A stretch of 64,000 bases of DNA from the NCBI GenBank assembly GCA_040191315.1, contig JAWJLM010000001.1, forward strand, positions 1-64,000, given 5' to 3'. The translations under genes and the position numbers were made by a program. Shown here one piece after another: positions 17,961 to 26,788 of this stretch. How positions within the stretch are numbered: position 1 is the first letter of the stretch; every line of letters begins with the position of its first letter. The stretch comes from Bacillaceae bacterium S4-13-56 (lineage in GTDB: Bacteria; Bacillota; Bacilli; Bacillales; JAWJLM01). The notes beneath the pieces are model-generated. The model ran no database searches and was not told the DNA's origin. It saw nothing but the letters and a program-made list of their open reading frames with translations.

Positions 17961-19904
17961 ATGAAACGTGTTTCTCAAGTAACAATGCGAAAAAGGTTGG
18001 TCACTGTCTTTTTGGTATGTTGGGCTGTTTTTCTCATTATTGATGTAAGGCTTGGGTATGTGCAATTTATTAAAGGAAATGAAATTGCGTTAAAGGCAGA
18101 GGATCTATGGAGTCGAAATATTCCATTTGAGCCTGAACGCGGGGAGATTTTGGACCGTAATGGGGAGGTTTTAGCTGAAAATGTTTCAGCACCTACGGTA
18201 ATGGTAGTCCCAAGTCAAATTAATAATCCTCAAGAGACTGCAGAAAAATTAGCATCAGTACTTCCCATTACTGTGGAGAAGGCTTATCAGCATGTAACCA
18301 AGAGAACAAGTATTGAGGAGATCAAGCCGGAGGGTAAAAAAATTTCTATTGAAAAAGCAGAAGAGATTAGAATGTTAGATCTAGAAGGAGTCTATATTGC
18401 AGAAGATTCAAAGCGCCATTACCCAAAAGGATCCTATCTTTCCCATGTTCTGGGATTTGCTGGAATTGATAATCAAGGACTAATGGGTATTGAGCTATCT
18501 TATGATGAAGAGCTGAGTGGGGAGAAAGGAAGCCTTAAGTTCTATTCAGATGCAAAAGGAAGAAAGATGCCGGATATTGCTGACTCTTACAAGGCACCAA
18601 AGGATGGTCTGGATCTTATGCTCACAATCGATGACAGAGTCCAAACTATTATTGAAAGGGAATTAGACAAGGCTGTCGCGAAATATAATCCTGATGGGGC
18701 TATTGCAATTGCAATGGACCCAGACAATGCAGAGGTATTGGCCATGTCTAGTCGTCCAACTTTTGATCCAGAAAAGTATCAGGAAGTAGACCAAGAAGTC
18801 TATAATAGGAACCTACCTATTTGGAGTACATATGAACCAGGTTCTACTTTTAAGATTATTACCCTTGCAGCTTCTCTCGAGGAAAAGGTAGTTGATTTAG
18901 AAAAAGATAAATTTTATGACGATGGATCTATTGAGGTTGCTGGGAACCAACTCCATTGCTGGAAAAGCGGGGGACACGGAGATCAGACATATTTAGAGGT
19001 TGTCCAAAACTCATGTAACCCGGGGTTCGTCAATTTGGGAGAACGACTTGGAAAAGATAGATTATTTGATTATATTCGTGATTTTGGATTCGGAGAAAAA
19101 ACGGGAATAGACCTTCAAGGTGAAGGTAACGGGATTTTGTTTAAAGAAGAGAATATCGGTCCTCTTGAAGCTGCAACCACAGCATTTGGTCAAGGTGTTT
19201 CTGTTACACCTATTCAACAGGTAGCGGCTGTTTCTGCTGCCATTAATGGAGGATATCTTTACCAGCCCTATGTTGCAAAGGCTCTAATTGATCCGATTAC
19301 TGGTGAAATCGTTTCTGAGAAAAAACCTGTTAAAAAACGTCAAGTCATTTCAGAAGAAACCTCAAAGGAAATTCGTTACGCCTTAGAAAGTGTAGTTGCC
19401 CAAGGTACAGGGAAAGGAGCCTACGTTGAAGGTTACAGAGTAGGTGGGAAGACCGGGACTGCCCAAAAGGTTGGTGAAGCCGGAGGATATTTAGAAAATA
19501 ATCATATTGTTTCATTTATCGGATTTGCCCCTGCGGATGACCCGGAAATTGTAATCTATGTGGCCATTGATAATCCTAAAAACACAGTTCAATTTGGAGG
19601 AGTCGTAGCTGCTCCAATAGTCGGAAATATCATGGAGGAAAGCTTGCGGGCCCTTGGTGTAGAAAAAAGAAAAGAAGGTATTGAAAGAGAAGTACAGTGG
19701 CCTAATGTTCCATTGGTAGAGGTTCCAAACTTAATTGGTCTAGAAACAAAGGATCTACAGAAATATTTGCTTCAAGTTCAATTGGACGCTGCAGGTGAGG
19801 GCAAATATATTGTAGATCAAGCTCCAGCACCAGGTGTAAAAATAGAACAAGATGAAAAGATTCGAATATTTCTATCCGATAAGCCATTAAAGAAAAAAGA
19901 TTAA
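17961..19904 (+). CDS. spoVD: Stage V sporulation protein D (SpoVD), class B PBP
   Basis: A 647-residue penicillin-binding protein used for spore cortex synthesis together with SpoVE. It has an N-terminal membrane anchor (about 11-31), the PBP dimer domain, SxxK (EPGSTFK), an SCN-type second motif (QNSCNPGF), KTGTAQ, and one C-terminal PASTA repeat from about residue 580. In B. subtilis it is expressed by sigma-E in the mother cell. AAGGTGATG precedes the ATG. Its paralogue pbpB is directly upstream. Single-PASTA architecture and length fit SpoVD. Confidence 0.93.
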   Translation: MKRVSQVTMRKRLVTVFLVCWAVFLIIDVRLGYVQFIKGNEIALKAEDLWSRNIPFEPERGEILDRNGEVLAENVSAPTVMVVPSQINNPQETAEKLASVLPITVEKAYQHVTKRTSIEEIKPEGKKISIEKAEEIRMLDLEGVYIAEDSKRHYPKGSYLSHVLGFAGIDNQGLMGIELSYDEELSGEKGSLKFYSDAKGRKMPDIADSYKAPKDGLDLMLTIDDRVQTIIERELDKAVAKYNPDGAIAIAMDPDNAEVLAMSSRPTFDPEKYQEVDQEVYNRNLPIWSTYEPGSTFKIITLAASLEEKVVDLEKDKFYDDGSIEVAGNQLHCWKSGGHGDQTYLEVVQNSCNPGFVNLGERLGKDRLFDYIRDFGFGEKTGIDLQGEGNGILFKEENIGPLEAATTAFGQGVSVTPIQQVAAVSAAINGGYLYQPYVAKALIDPITGEIVSEKKPVKKRQVISEETSKEIRYALESVVAQGTGKGAYVEGYRVGGKTGTAQKVGEAGGYLENNHIVSFIGFAPADDPEIVIYVAIDNPKNTVQFGGVVAAPIVGNIMEESLRALGVEKRKEGIEREVQWPNVPLVEVPNLIGLETKDLQKYLLQVQLDAAGEGKYIVDQAPAPGVKIEQDEKIRIFLSDKPLKKKD

Positions 19905-19931
19905 AAAATATATTTGTACATCTAGAACATT

Positions 19932-19940
19932 TGCTATAAT
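19932..19940 (+). promoter_or_regulatory. Extended -10 promoter upstream of murE
   Basis: TGCTATAAT is a perfect extended -10 (TGN-TATAAT). A weak -35-like TTGTAC lies at 19914 with a short spacer. It would allow murE and the downstream wall genes to be transcribed independently of the spoVD message. Confidence 0.55.
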
Positions 19941-20023
19941 AGTTGTAGCTTCTATCTGGTAATCAATCTAAAAGCTTGAAAAAGCTTAGGATGTATGAAT
20001 GAACAGTTAGGAGTCGAACGAAA

Positions 20024-21487
20024 ATGAATATTCATGAATTGATTTCAATCCTTCCGTTTTATCAATCCTATGGAACCATCCCAGACATTCAAATTGAAGG
20101 TATTGAAATGGATTCAAGGAAAGTTAATTCTAACTTTTTATTTGTTTGCATTGAAGGTTTTCATGTAGACGGTCATCAATTTGCCCCTCATGCAGTCGAG
20201 CGAGGGGCATGTGCCATTATAAGTCAAAAACCATTGGATATTCAAAGTGTTCCAGTGATTGTAGTCAATGACACGGTAAAGTCCCTAGCTATGATTGCAG
20301 ACAAATTTTATCAATCTCCAACTCGTAGTCTAAGACTAATTGGGATTACAGGAACAAATGGGAAAACTTCTATATCTTATATGGTTGAAAAAATGTTTCA
20401 AAATATCGGGGAAATTACTGGACTTATTGGTACTATTCAAATGAGGATTGCAGAGAAAGAGTATGATGTAAGAAATACTACTCCAGACTCGTTATTTTTG
20501 CAGGAAAGCTTTCATAAGATGGAAAAGAGTGGGGTTTCCACTGCAGTGATGGAAGTATCCTCCCATGCATTAGATTTAGGAAGAGTATTTGGCTGTGACT
20601 TTGACATAGCAGTCTTTACTAATCTAACTCAAGATCATTTGGATTATCACCAAACGATGGAGGAATATTTCAGGGCAAAAAGCATGTTATTTTCACAACT
20701 GGGAAATACATACGACAAAGATCCTAAATTTGCAATAATTAATCTAGATGATTCATATGGAGAAAAATTACTTCGATGTACTGCCCAGCCAGTGATCACT
20801 TACGGATTAGAAGCAATCGCAGATATTGTCGCTAAAGATATTGTGTATGAACCTACAGGAACTACTTTTACCATTCGAACTCCTATAGGCGAAGAAGAAA
20901 TTTCCACTCCACTTGTAGGTAAATTTAATGTCTACAATATTTTGGCGGCAACTGGTGTTGGTTTAGCTGCTGGAATTTCCCTCCCTGTTATGAAAAAAAC
21001 GTTTGAACAGTTGTCAGGAGTTCGTGGCAGATTTGAATCAGTGCTCACGGGTCAATCATTTGGAGTGATCATTGATTATGCACATACACCTGCTTCCCTG
21101 GAAAATGTCCTAGAAACGGCAAAAGAAATGACAAATGGAAAAATCCATGTTGTAATAGGCTGTGGAGGTGACAGGGATCGAACGAAAAGGCCGAAAATGG
21201 CTCAAGTTGCTATAAAATACGGTGACATAGCTATCTTCACTTCTGATAATCCTAGAAGTGAAGATCCACAGGATATAGTTAATGATATGATTTCTGGTAT
21301 AAACGGGGATAATTATATTGTTGAATTAGATCGTAAGAAGGCTATTGAGAAGGCTATCCTGGCAGCAAAACCAGATGATTTAGTTCTCATAGCTGGAAAA
21401 GGACATGAAACGTATCAAGAAATAAATGGGAACGTTTATCCATTTGATGATAGAGCAATTGCCTTACAAGTACTGAGAGATCTATAA
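20024..21487 (+). CDS. murE: UDP-MurNAc-L-Ala-D-Glu:meso-DAP ligase MurE
   Basis: A 487-residue Mur ligase that adds the third stem-peptide residue to UDP-MurNAc-dipeptide with ATP. The P-loop GTNGKTS is at residues 110-116. The C-terminal specificity motif DNPRSEDP, in which Arg recognises meso-diaminopimelate rather than lysine, is present (around residue 408), so the wall is predicted to be of the meso-DAP type. The TTAGGAG site precedes the ATG. murF follows 12 bases downstream. Confidence 0.96.
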   Translation: MNIHELISILPFYQSYGTIPDIQIEGIEMDSRKVNSNFLFVCIEGFHVDGHQFAPHAVERGACAIISQKPLDIQSVPVIVVNDTVKSLAMIADKFYQSPTRSLRLIGITGTNGKTSISYMVEKMFQNIGEITGLIGTIQMRIAEKEYDVRNTTPDSLFLQESFHKMEKSGVSTAVMEVSSHALDLGRVFGCDFDIAVFTNLTQDHLDYHQTMEEYFRAKSMLFSQLGNTYDKDPKFAIINLDDSYGEKLLRCTAQPVITYGLEAIADIVAKDIVYEPTGTTFTIRTPIGEEEISTPLVGKFNVYNILAATGVGLAAGISLPVMKKTFEQLSGVRGRFESVLTGQSFGVIIDYAHTPASLENVLETAKEMTNGKIHVVIGCGGDRDRTKRPKMAQVAIKYGDIAIFTSDNPRSEDPQDIVNDMISGINGDNYIVELDRKKAIEKAILAAKPDDLVLIAGKGHETYQEINGNVYPFDDRAIALQVLRDL

Positions 21488-21499
21488 AGGAGAAATTTT

Positions 21500-22861
21500 A
21501 TGTTATTCGCAACTAAGGAACTAACTGACCGGTTTCCTAATCATCAAGGAGCCATATACGATGCCATACAAATTCAATCCATTATGACTGATTCACGAAA
21601 AGATTCCAAGGGAAGTTTGTTCGTTCCGATTGTTGGAGAGACATTTGACGGTCATGATTTTTTAAACGAGGCTATAAAAAAAGGTGCAATTGCAACCTTT
21701 TGGCAAAAAGATCATACATTACCTTCCTATATTCCAACTGACTTTCCTGTTTTCTTTGTTGAAAACACGATTCATGGTTTACAGGAATTATCTATCTTTT
21801 ATTTAAGTAAAGTGAATCCAAAGGTGGTTGCGATTACTGGTTCGAATGGTAAAACAACAACAAAGGACCTTGTGGCGTCAATAGTCTCTCAAAAATTTAT
21901 TACCCACAAAACACAAGGTAATTTAAATAACCATATCGGAGTCCCTCTTACCATTCTATCTATGCCTTTATCAACAGAAGTTTGTGTATTGGAAATGGGA
22001 ATGAACCATTTTGGAGAAATAAGCGTACTTTCCAAAATAGCTAGACCTCATTTCGCTATTATTACCAATATAGGGGAGTCGCATATTGAGTTTTTAGGAT
22101 CTAGAGATGGAATAGCAAAAGCAAAGTCAGAGATTCTGGATGGTCTGAGAGAAGATGGGACGTTTATATGCGATGGAGATGAACCCCTGTTAAAAAACAC
22201 GAATGCAGAAAGAAAGTTATCATGCGGTTATCAGGAAGAAAATGATTTCTACATTTCAAGCATCAAGCAAAATCTTAACTCCACTAATTTTATAATAAAT
22301 GAAAAGAAGGCTTTTACTTTTTCATTGTTAGGAAAACATAATGTTAAGAACGCAACCTTTGCTATTGCTGTAGGAGAGCTTTTAGGTATGGCTGACAAGG
22401 ATATTCAAAAAGGTTTAAATGAAATTGAAATAACCAAAATGCGTTTTGAACCAGTAGCAGGAAAAAGAGGGTCTCTGATTATTAATGATGCTTATAATGC
22501 TTCACCTACGTCAATGAAAGCAGCTATACAATTAGTTCAGGAAATGCCACATAAGAAGATGAAAGTTCTTGTTCTAGGGGACATTTTTGAGCTTGGGGAC
22601 AAAAGTGAAGAGTTCCACCGTTCTATTGCTGAGGTAATAACTGATGACAGTCATTATTTGTTTACCGTTGGAGAAAAAGCAAAATGGATTGCTGAAGAAG
22701 TTCTAAACAAACAAACCACAGTAAATGTTACTATCTGTAAAGACCGGATAGAACTAATTCAAAAGGTCGAACCATTGCTTCAAGAGGAAACGATTGTTTT
22801 AATCAAAGGATCGCGTGCGATGAAGCTTGAGGAATGTGTAGAGTCTTTTAAAGAAAGCTAA
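21500..22861 (+). CDS. murF: UDP-MurNAc-tripeptide:D-Ala-D-Ala ligase MurF
   Basis: A 453-residue Mur ligase that adds D-Ala-D-Ala to UDP-MurNAc-tripeptide, completing the pentapeptide precursor. The P-loop [11 protein letters not shown] begins near residue 112, VLEMGMNHFGEI follows near 163, and NDAYNASPTSM (around 328) is diagnostic for MurF. It sits between murE and mraY in the order common outside B. subtilis, where murF is instead near ddl. An AAGGAG site precedes the ATG. Confidence 0.95.
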   Translation: MLFATKELTDRFPNHQGAIYDAIQIQSIMTDSRKDSKGSLFVPIVGETFDGHDFLNEAIKKGAIATFWQKDHTLPSYIPTDFPVFFVENTIHGLQELSIFYLSKVNPKVVAITGSNGKTTTKDLVASIVSQKFITHKTQGNLNNHIGVPLTILSMPLSTEVCVLEMGMNHFGEISVLSKIARPHFAIITNIGESHIEFLGSRDGIAKAKSEILDGLREDGTFICDGDEPLLKNTNAERKLSCGYQEENDFYISSIKQNLNSTNFIINEKKAFTFSLLGKHNVKNATFAIAVGELLGMADKDIQKGLNEIEITKMRFEPVAGKRGSLIINDAYNASPTSMKAAIQLVQEMPHKKMKVLVLGDIFELGDKSEEFHRSIAEVITDDSHYLFTVGEKAKWIAEEVLNKQTTVNVTICKDRIELIQKVEPLLQEETIVLIKGSRAMKLEECVESFKES

Positions 22862-22882
22862 TTCCAATAGGAGGAGATTGAA

Positions 22883-23869
22883 ATGAACCAGGGAATATTG
22901 CTTATTACCTTAATTATATCATTTTTATTTACAGTACTCATCTCTCCTATTATCATTCCTTTTTTACGGAGATTAAAATTCGGGCAGAGTATAAGAGATG
23001 AGGGTCCAAAATCTCATATAAAAAAAACAGGAACGCCTACTATGGGCGGTGTCATGATTATTTTTGGAATCATATTTACAACCTTGCTTGTCAATTCACA
23101 ATTTAATCTCAACCCAATGTCTTTTGAGGTTTTGTTACTTTTATTTGTATTAATTGGTTACGGACTTATTGGATTTTCAGATGATATTATAAAAATTATA
23201 AATAAAAGAAATTTAGGCTTAACCTCCAAACAGAAAGCTATAGGGCAACTTGTTATTGCAATAGTTGTCTATGCGATCTTAAGGTCGCACGGTTTCCCAA
23301 CTTATATTCAAATTCCAGGTACAGATATTCAATGGGAGATTGGGTTGGCTTATCCTGTCTTTATTTTATTTATGTTAGTTGGTTCTTCTAATGCGGTGAA
23401 TTTAACGGATGGCCTTGATGGACTTCTAGCTGGGACGGCAGCCATTGCTTTTGCAGCGTTTGGTATTTTAGCATGGAATGGAAATATTCAACCCGAGATT
23501 GCTATATTTTGTATGGCTATTGTTGGATCGTTGCTTGGATTTTTAGTATTTAACGCACATCCTGCTAAGGTTTTCATGGGGGATACAGGATCCCTTGCTT
23601 TAGGTGGAGCAATTGCCACAGTCGCTATACTTACAAAATTAGAGCTTTTATTAATTATTATTGGGGCGGTATTTGTTGTTGAAACATTATCTGTTATTAT
23701 CCAAGTAATTTCTTTTAAAACGACTGGAAAAAGGGTATTTAAAATGAGTCCTCTACACCATCATTATGAGTTGTTGGGATGGTCTGAATGGAAAGTCGTT
23801 TCTACCTTTTGGATTGTAGGCCTATTATTTGCAGCATTAGGATTATATATTGAGGTGTGGTTGACGTGA
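22883..23869 (+). CDS. mraY: Phospho-MurNAc-pentapeptide transferase MraY
   Basis: A 328-residue polytopic membrane enzyme that moves phospho-MurNAc-pentapeptide onto undecaprenyl phosphate, making lipid I. Conserved signatures are GTPTMGG (near 50), the DD motif in [18 protein letters not shown], the [13 protein letters not shown] loop and the HHHYE near 292. About ten transmembrane helices are visible. It has an AGGAGGAG site. Its stop overlaps the preferred start of murD by four bases. Confidence 0.97.
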   Translation: MNQGILLITLIISFLFTVLISPIIIPFLRRLKFGQSIRDEGPKSHIKKTGTPTMGGVMIIFGIIFTTLLVNSQFNLNPMSFEVLLLLFVLIGYGLIGFSDDIIKIINKRNLGLTSKQKAIGQLVIAIVVYAILRSHGFPTYIQIPGTDIQWEIGLAYPVFILFMLVGSSNAVNLTDGLDGLLAGTAAIAFAAFGILAWNGNIQPEIAIFCMAIVGSLLGFLVFNAHPAKVFMGDTGSLALGGAIATVAILTKLELLLIIIGAVFVVETLSVIIQVISFKTTGKRVFKMSPLHHHYELLGWSEWKVVSTFWIVGLLFAALGLYIEVWLT

Positions 23870-25215
23870 ACAAATTAGAGAATTTTCCCTACAAAAATAT
23901 ACTTGTTTTAGGCCTTGCAAAAAGCGGAGAAGCAGCTGCAAGGCTTCTTCATCGTAGTGGTTGTATGGTGCGGATCAATGATTACCAAGAGGAGGGTAAA
24001 AATCCGCTGGTTCAGGAACTTAGAAAGGAAGGTCTTGAAGTCATCACCGGTGGTCACCCACTCACTGTTTTATCTGATATTGAATTAGTAGTTAAAAACC
24101 CTGGTATTCCTTATTCGAACTCTATTGTTAAGGAAGCAATAAAAAGAAAAATACCTGTGATTACTGAAGTTGATTTAGCTGGAAGAATGATAAAGGGATC
24201 GATTATTGGTATTACAGGTTCCAATGGTAAAACGACAACGACTACTTTAATTTATAAGATGATTGAACAAGATCATATACCGGTAGAAATAGCTGGAAAC
24301 ATTGGAAAGACTGCTTCTTTGGTAGCGAGTGAAGCTGATCCGGAAGCAGTTTTTGTTGTAGAATTATCCTCTTTTCAATTAATGGGGATTCAAATCTTTC
24401 GTCCACACATATCTGTGTGGTTAAACCTTTTTGAAGCCCATTTAGATTACCACGGGACCATGGATGAATATGCCAAAGCAAAGGCGAAGATTTTTAAAAA
24501 TCAAACCTCCGATGATTATTTTGTATACAATGCTGACGACTTGTCTATTAGACAGTTTCTTTTAGAATGTAAAGCAAAGGTAATCCCCTTTTCAACTACT
24601 TCAAAACAGTTAGAAGGAGCTTGGGTAGATGATGAATGGATTTATTTTCGAGATGAACGAGTTATTAGATTAAGCCAGGTAGTACTTGTGGGGAAACATA
24701 ATTTAGAGAATATTCTTGCAGCTATTGCTTCTTCCAAACTCATTGGGGTTAATAATGAATCTATTGTTCATGTTCTTGAAACTTTCGGTGGGGTAGAGCA
24801 CAGATTACAGTTTGTCAAAGAATTAAACGGCAGGCGATTTTATAATGATTCAAAAGCAACGAATATCTTAGCTACATCTAAAGCACTTGAGGCATTTGAA
24901 CAACCTGTTATCCTGCTGGCAGGTGGATTAGATAGAGGAAATTCTTTTGATTCTTTATTACCTCATCTTAATTATGTAAAGGCGTTAGTTGTTTTTGGTC
25001 AAACATCAGAAAAAATTAAGGAAATAGGAAAACAAAAAGGAATAACAAAAATTATAAAGGTCGATAATGTTAGAGAAGCAGCCGTTAAGGCTTATGAAAT
25101 CTCTGAAGAGGGTGACATCATTCTGTTATCTCCAGCATGTGCGAGTTGGGATCAATATCGTACATTTGAAGAACGAGGAGACATGTTTATGAATGCTGTG
25201 CATACATTAGAGTAG
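23866..25215 (+). CDS. murD: UDP-MurNAc-L-Ala:D-Glu ligase MurD
   Basis: A 449-residue Mur ligase that adds D-glutamate to UDP-MurNAc-L-alanine. It has an N-terminal Rossmann domain ([15 protein letters not shown]), the P-loop [12 protein letters not shown] (about 115-126), LSSFQL, and FYNDSKATN in the C-terminal domain. The preferred start is the GTG at 23866, eight bases after GAGGTG (23852-23857), overlapping the mraY stop as GTGA. An upstream in-frame GTG at 23857 lies within that site. Confidence 0.95.
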   Translation: MNKLENFPYKNILVLGLAKSGEAAARLLHRSGCMVRINDYQEEGKNPLVQELRKEGLEVITGGHPLTVLSDIELVVKNPGIPYSNSIVKEAIKRKIPVITEVDLAGRMIKGSIIGITGSNGKTTTTTLIYKMIEQDHIPVEIAGNIGKTASLVASEADPEAVFVVELSSFQLMGIQIFRPHISVWLNLFEAHLDYHGTMDEYAKAKAKIFKNQTSDDYFVYNADDLSIRQFLLECKAKVIPFSTTSKQLEGAWVDDEWIYFRDERVIRLSQVVLVGKHNLENILAAIASSKLIGVNNESIVHVLETFGGVEHRLQFVKELNGRRFYNDSKATNILATSKALEAFEQPVILLAGGLDRGNSFDSLLPHLNYVKALVVFGQTSEKIKEIGKQKGITKIIKVDNVREAAVKAYEISEEGDIILLSPACASWDQYRTFEERGDMFMNAVHTLE

Positions 25216-25272
25216 GGGCTTGTTTCTCTGATGTGCCAAGCCCCATTTATGTTCGAAATGGGGTGTTTTTTT
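25215..25272 (+). promoter_or_regulatory. Attenuator-like hairpin pair between murD and spoVE
   Basis: Hairpin 1 pairs 25215-25222 with 25237-25244. Hairpin 2 pairs 25241-25248 with 25256-25263 and is followed by T7, a classical terminator shape. Both need bases 25241-25244, so they exclude each other. The G-rich right arm of hairpin 2 is also the only Shine-Dalgarno-like sequence before the spoVE TTG start at 25271. Folding of hairpin 2 would therefore block both transcription and translation of spoVE. The function is inferred. Confidence 0.55.
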
Positions 25273-26377
25273 GCAATCAAAACTTCTGCACAACCGACCA
25301 GATTGGCTATTTCTTATCTTGGTTTTTACATTATTAACCATTGGGGTAGTCATGGTTTATAGTGCTTCAGCAGTATGGAGTGAATACAAATTTAATGATC
25401 AGTTTTTCTATGCAAAGCGTCAGCTGTTATTTGCAGTAACAGGGATAATTGCTATGTTTTTTATTATGAAAATTCCTTATTTGACTTGGAGAACTTATGC
25501 TCCTACAATTTTAATCATCTGTTTTATTTTGTTAGGGATAGTGTTGGTTCCAGGAGTCGGCTTAGTCAGAGGAGGAGCTCAAAGTTGGATTGGAATTGGA
25601 GCGTTTAGTATCCAACCTTCGGAATTCATGAAACTAGGTTTAATCATGTTCCTATCTAAATTATTAACAGAGAATCAAAAATCAATCCAGTCTTTTAGAA
25701 AAGGTTTTATCCCTCCATTTTCTATTGTTCTTGCTGCCTTTGGATTAATTATGTTACAGCCAGATTTGGGGACAGGTGTGGTAATAGTTGGTACGAGCTT
25801 GTTACTTATGTTTATTGCTGGGGCAAAAATATCACATTTTATTGGACTTGGGATAGTTGGAATTGCAGGGTTTGTTGGATTGATTGCCTCAGCTCCCTAT
25901 AGGATTCAAAGAATTACAGCATTTTTAAATCCTTGGGAGGATCCATTAGGTAGTGGGTTCCAAATTATTCAATCCTTATATGCCATTGGGCCAGGCGGGT
26001 TAATGGGGTTAGGGTTAGGTCAGAGTCTTCAAAAATTCTTTTATCTTCCTGAACCACAAACTGACTTTATTTTTGCGATATTAGCAGAGGAACTGGGTTT
26101 TATTGGAGGAACTTTTGTTCTTTTATTGTTCTTTTTATTTTTATGGCGCGGCATTCGAATAGCTTTGGGAAGTCCAGATATGTTTGGAACTTTGTTAGCA
26201 TTAGGAATTGTTGGTATGATTTCCATTCAGGTGATGATTAATATTTCAGTCGTTACAGGATTAATTCCTGTTACAGGAATTACCTTACCTTTCCTTAGCT
26301 ATGGAGGATCATCATTAACCCTTACATTGTGCTCAGTGGGGGTCCTTCTAAACATCAGTCAACATGCAAAGTATTAA
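25271..26377 (+). CDS. spoVE: Stage V sporulation protein SpoVE (FtsW/RodA/SEDS family)
   Basis: A 368-residue SEDS glycosyltransferase with about ten transmembrane helices. MVYSASAV near the N-terminus, WIGIGAFSIQPSEFMKLG (about 96-113), QPDLGTG and the C-terminal LPFLSYGGSSL are family signatures. Next to spoVD and murD it corresponds to B. subtilis SpoVE, which polymerises cortex glycan with SpoVD. FtsW itself has the same motifs, so position decides. The TTG start gives the family N-terminus and the nearest ATG is too far in. murG and murB, expected next, are absent. Confidence 0.9.
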   Translation: MQSKLLHNRPDWLFLILVFTLLTIGVVMVYSASAVWSEYKFNDQFFYAKRQLLFAVTGIIAMFFIMKIPYLTWRTYAPTILIICFILLGIVLVPGVGLVRGGAQSWIGIGAFSIQPSEFMKLGLIMFLSKLLTENQKSIQSFRKGFIPPFSIVLAAFGLIMLQPDLGTGVVIVGTSLLLMFIAGAKISHFIGLGIVGIAGFVGLIASAPYRIQRITAFLNPWEDPLGSGFQIIQSLYAIGPGGLMGLGLGQSLQKFFYLPEPQTDFIFAILAEELGFIGGTFVLLLFFLFLWRGIRIALGSPDMFGTLLALGIVGMISIQVMINISVVTGLIPVTGITLPFLSYGGSSLTLTLCSVGVLLNISQHAKY

Positions 26378-26395
26378 CTTAAGAAAACCACCTTT

Positions 26396-26420
26396 AAGGC
26401 TCGTCATCGGCGGGCTTTTT
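26396..26420 (+). terminator. Probable terminator after spoVE
   Basis: A 10-bp stem with three G-U pairs (26396-26405 with 26409-26418) has a 3-nt loop and is followed by T residues. It lies 18 bases after the spoVE stop. Confidence 0.6.
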
Positions 26421-26449
26421 GCTTATTTAAAAGGTGCATTCCCTTCATT

Positions 26450-26486
26450 ACAGTAAGGGCCGGCCACTGATTGAAGTTTCACTTTA
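26450..26486 (-). repeat. Fragment of intergenic repeat family 2
   Basis: Read on the minus strand this matches the start of copy 1 (5540): AAGTGAAACTTCAATCAGTGG, then CCGGCC. Only about 35 bp remain. Its outer end abuts the murB remnant at about 26486, suggesting the repeat marks one edge of the deletion that removed murG and most of murB. Confidence 0.55.
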
Positions 26487-26604
26487 TTATAAATACTGAG
26501 AGTGCAATGTTTGAAGATGTAATTGCCCTTGTTGAACATGTGAAGAAAACCATTAAAGAAAAACTTCAATTGATTTGCACACTGAGGTAGAAATTATTAA
26601 CTAG
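26486..26604 (+). pseudogene. murB: murB remnant (3' end, frameshifted)
   Basis: One frame (codons from 26486) reads IINTESAMFEDVIALVEHV, then KKTIKEKLQ. Shifting by one base at about 26564-26571, it continues DLHTEVEIIN and stops at 26602-26604. This is the recognisable C-terminus of UDP-N-acetylenolpyruvoylglucosamine reductase MurB (NTGxAT, ...V.KTIKEKF..., DLHTEVEII). It lies between spoVE and divIB, where murG and murB normally lie. About 38 codons remain. A single-base deletion breaks the frame, and there is no start or FAD-binding domain. Confidence 0.82.
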
Positions 26605-26685
26605 AAACTCTAAAAATTATAGAAAAACTAAAGAAAAATACTTTGTTTTGGGATAAAATTCCCTTCGATTTTATACAGACCTCTA

Positions 26686-26736
26686 TGGTATAATGCTTCT
26701 ATATCATGATGAAACGGCATCTTTGTATGCCGTTTC
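26686..26736 (+). promoter_or_regulatory. Promoter and leader hairpin upstream of divIB
   Basis: TGGTATAAT (26686-26694) is an extended -10. Downstream, a perfect 10-bp hairpin (26711-26720 with 26727-26736) is followed by a CTTT-rich stretch. After loss of murG-murB and with terminators upstream, this probably drives divIB-ylxW-ylxX-sbp. The hairpin could be a weak attenuator or an mRNA stabiliser. Confidence 0.5.
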
Positions 26737-26788
26737 CTTTCTTTCATAGTACTAATCCAAGTTGAGAATTTATTGAGGGGATATATAT

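Noticed and set aside
15513-19904. pbpB-spoVD as a recent duplication
   Set aside because: The pair is ancient and present throughout Bacillus. Sequences and PASTA numbers differ clearly.
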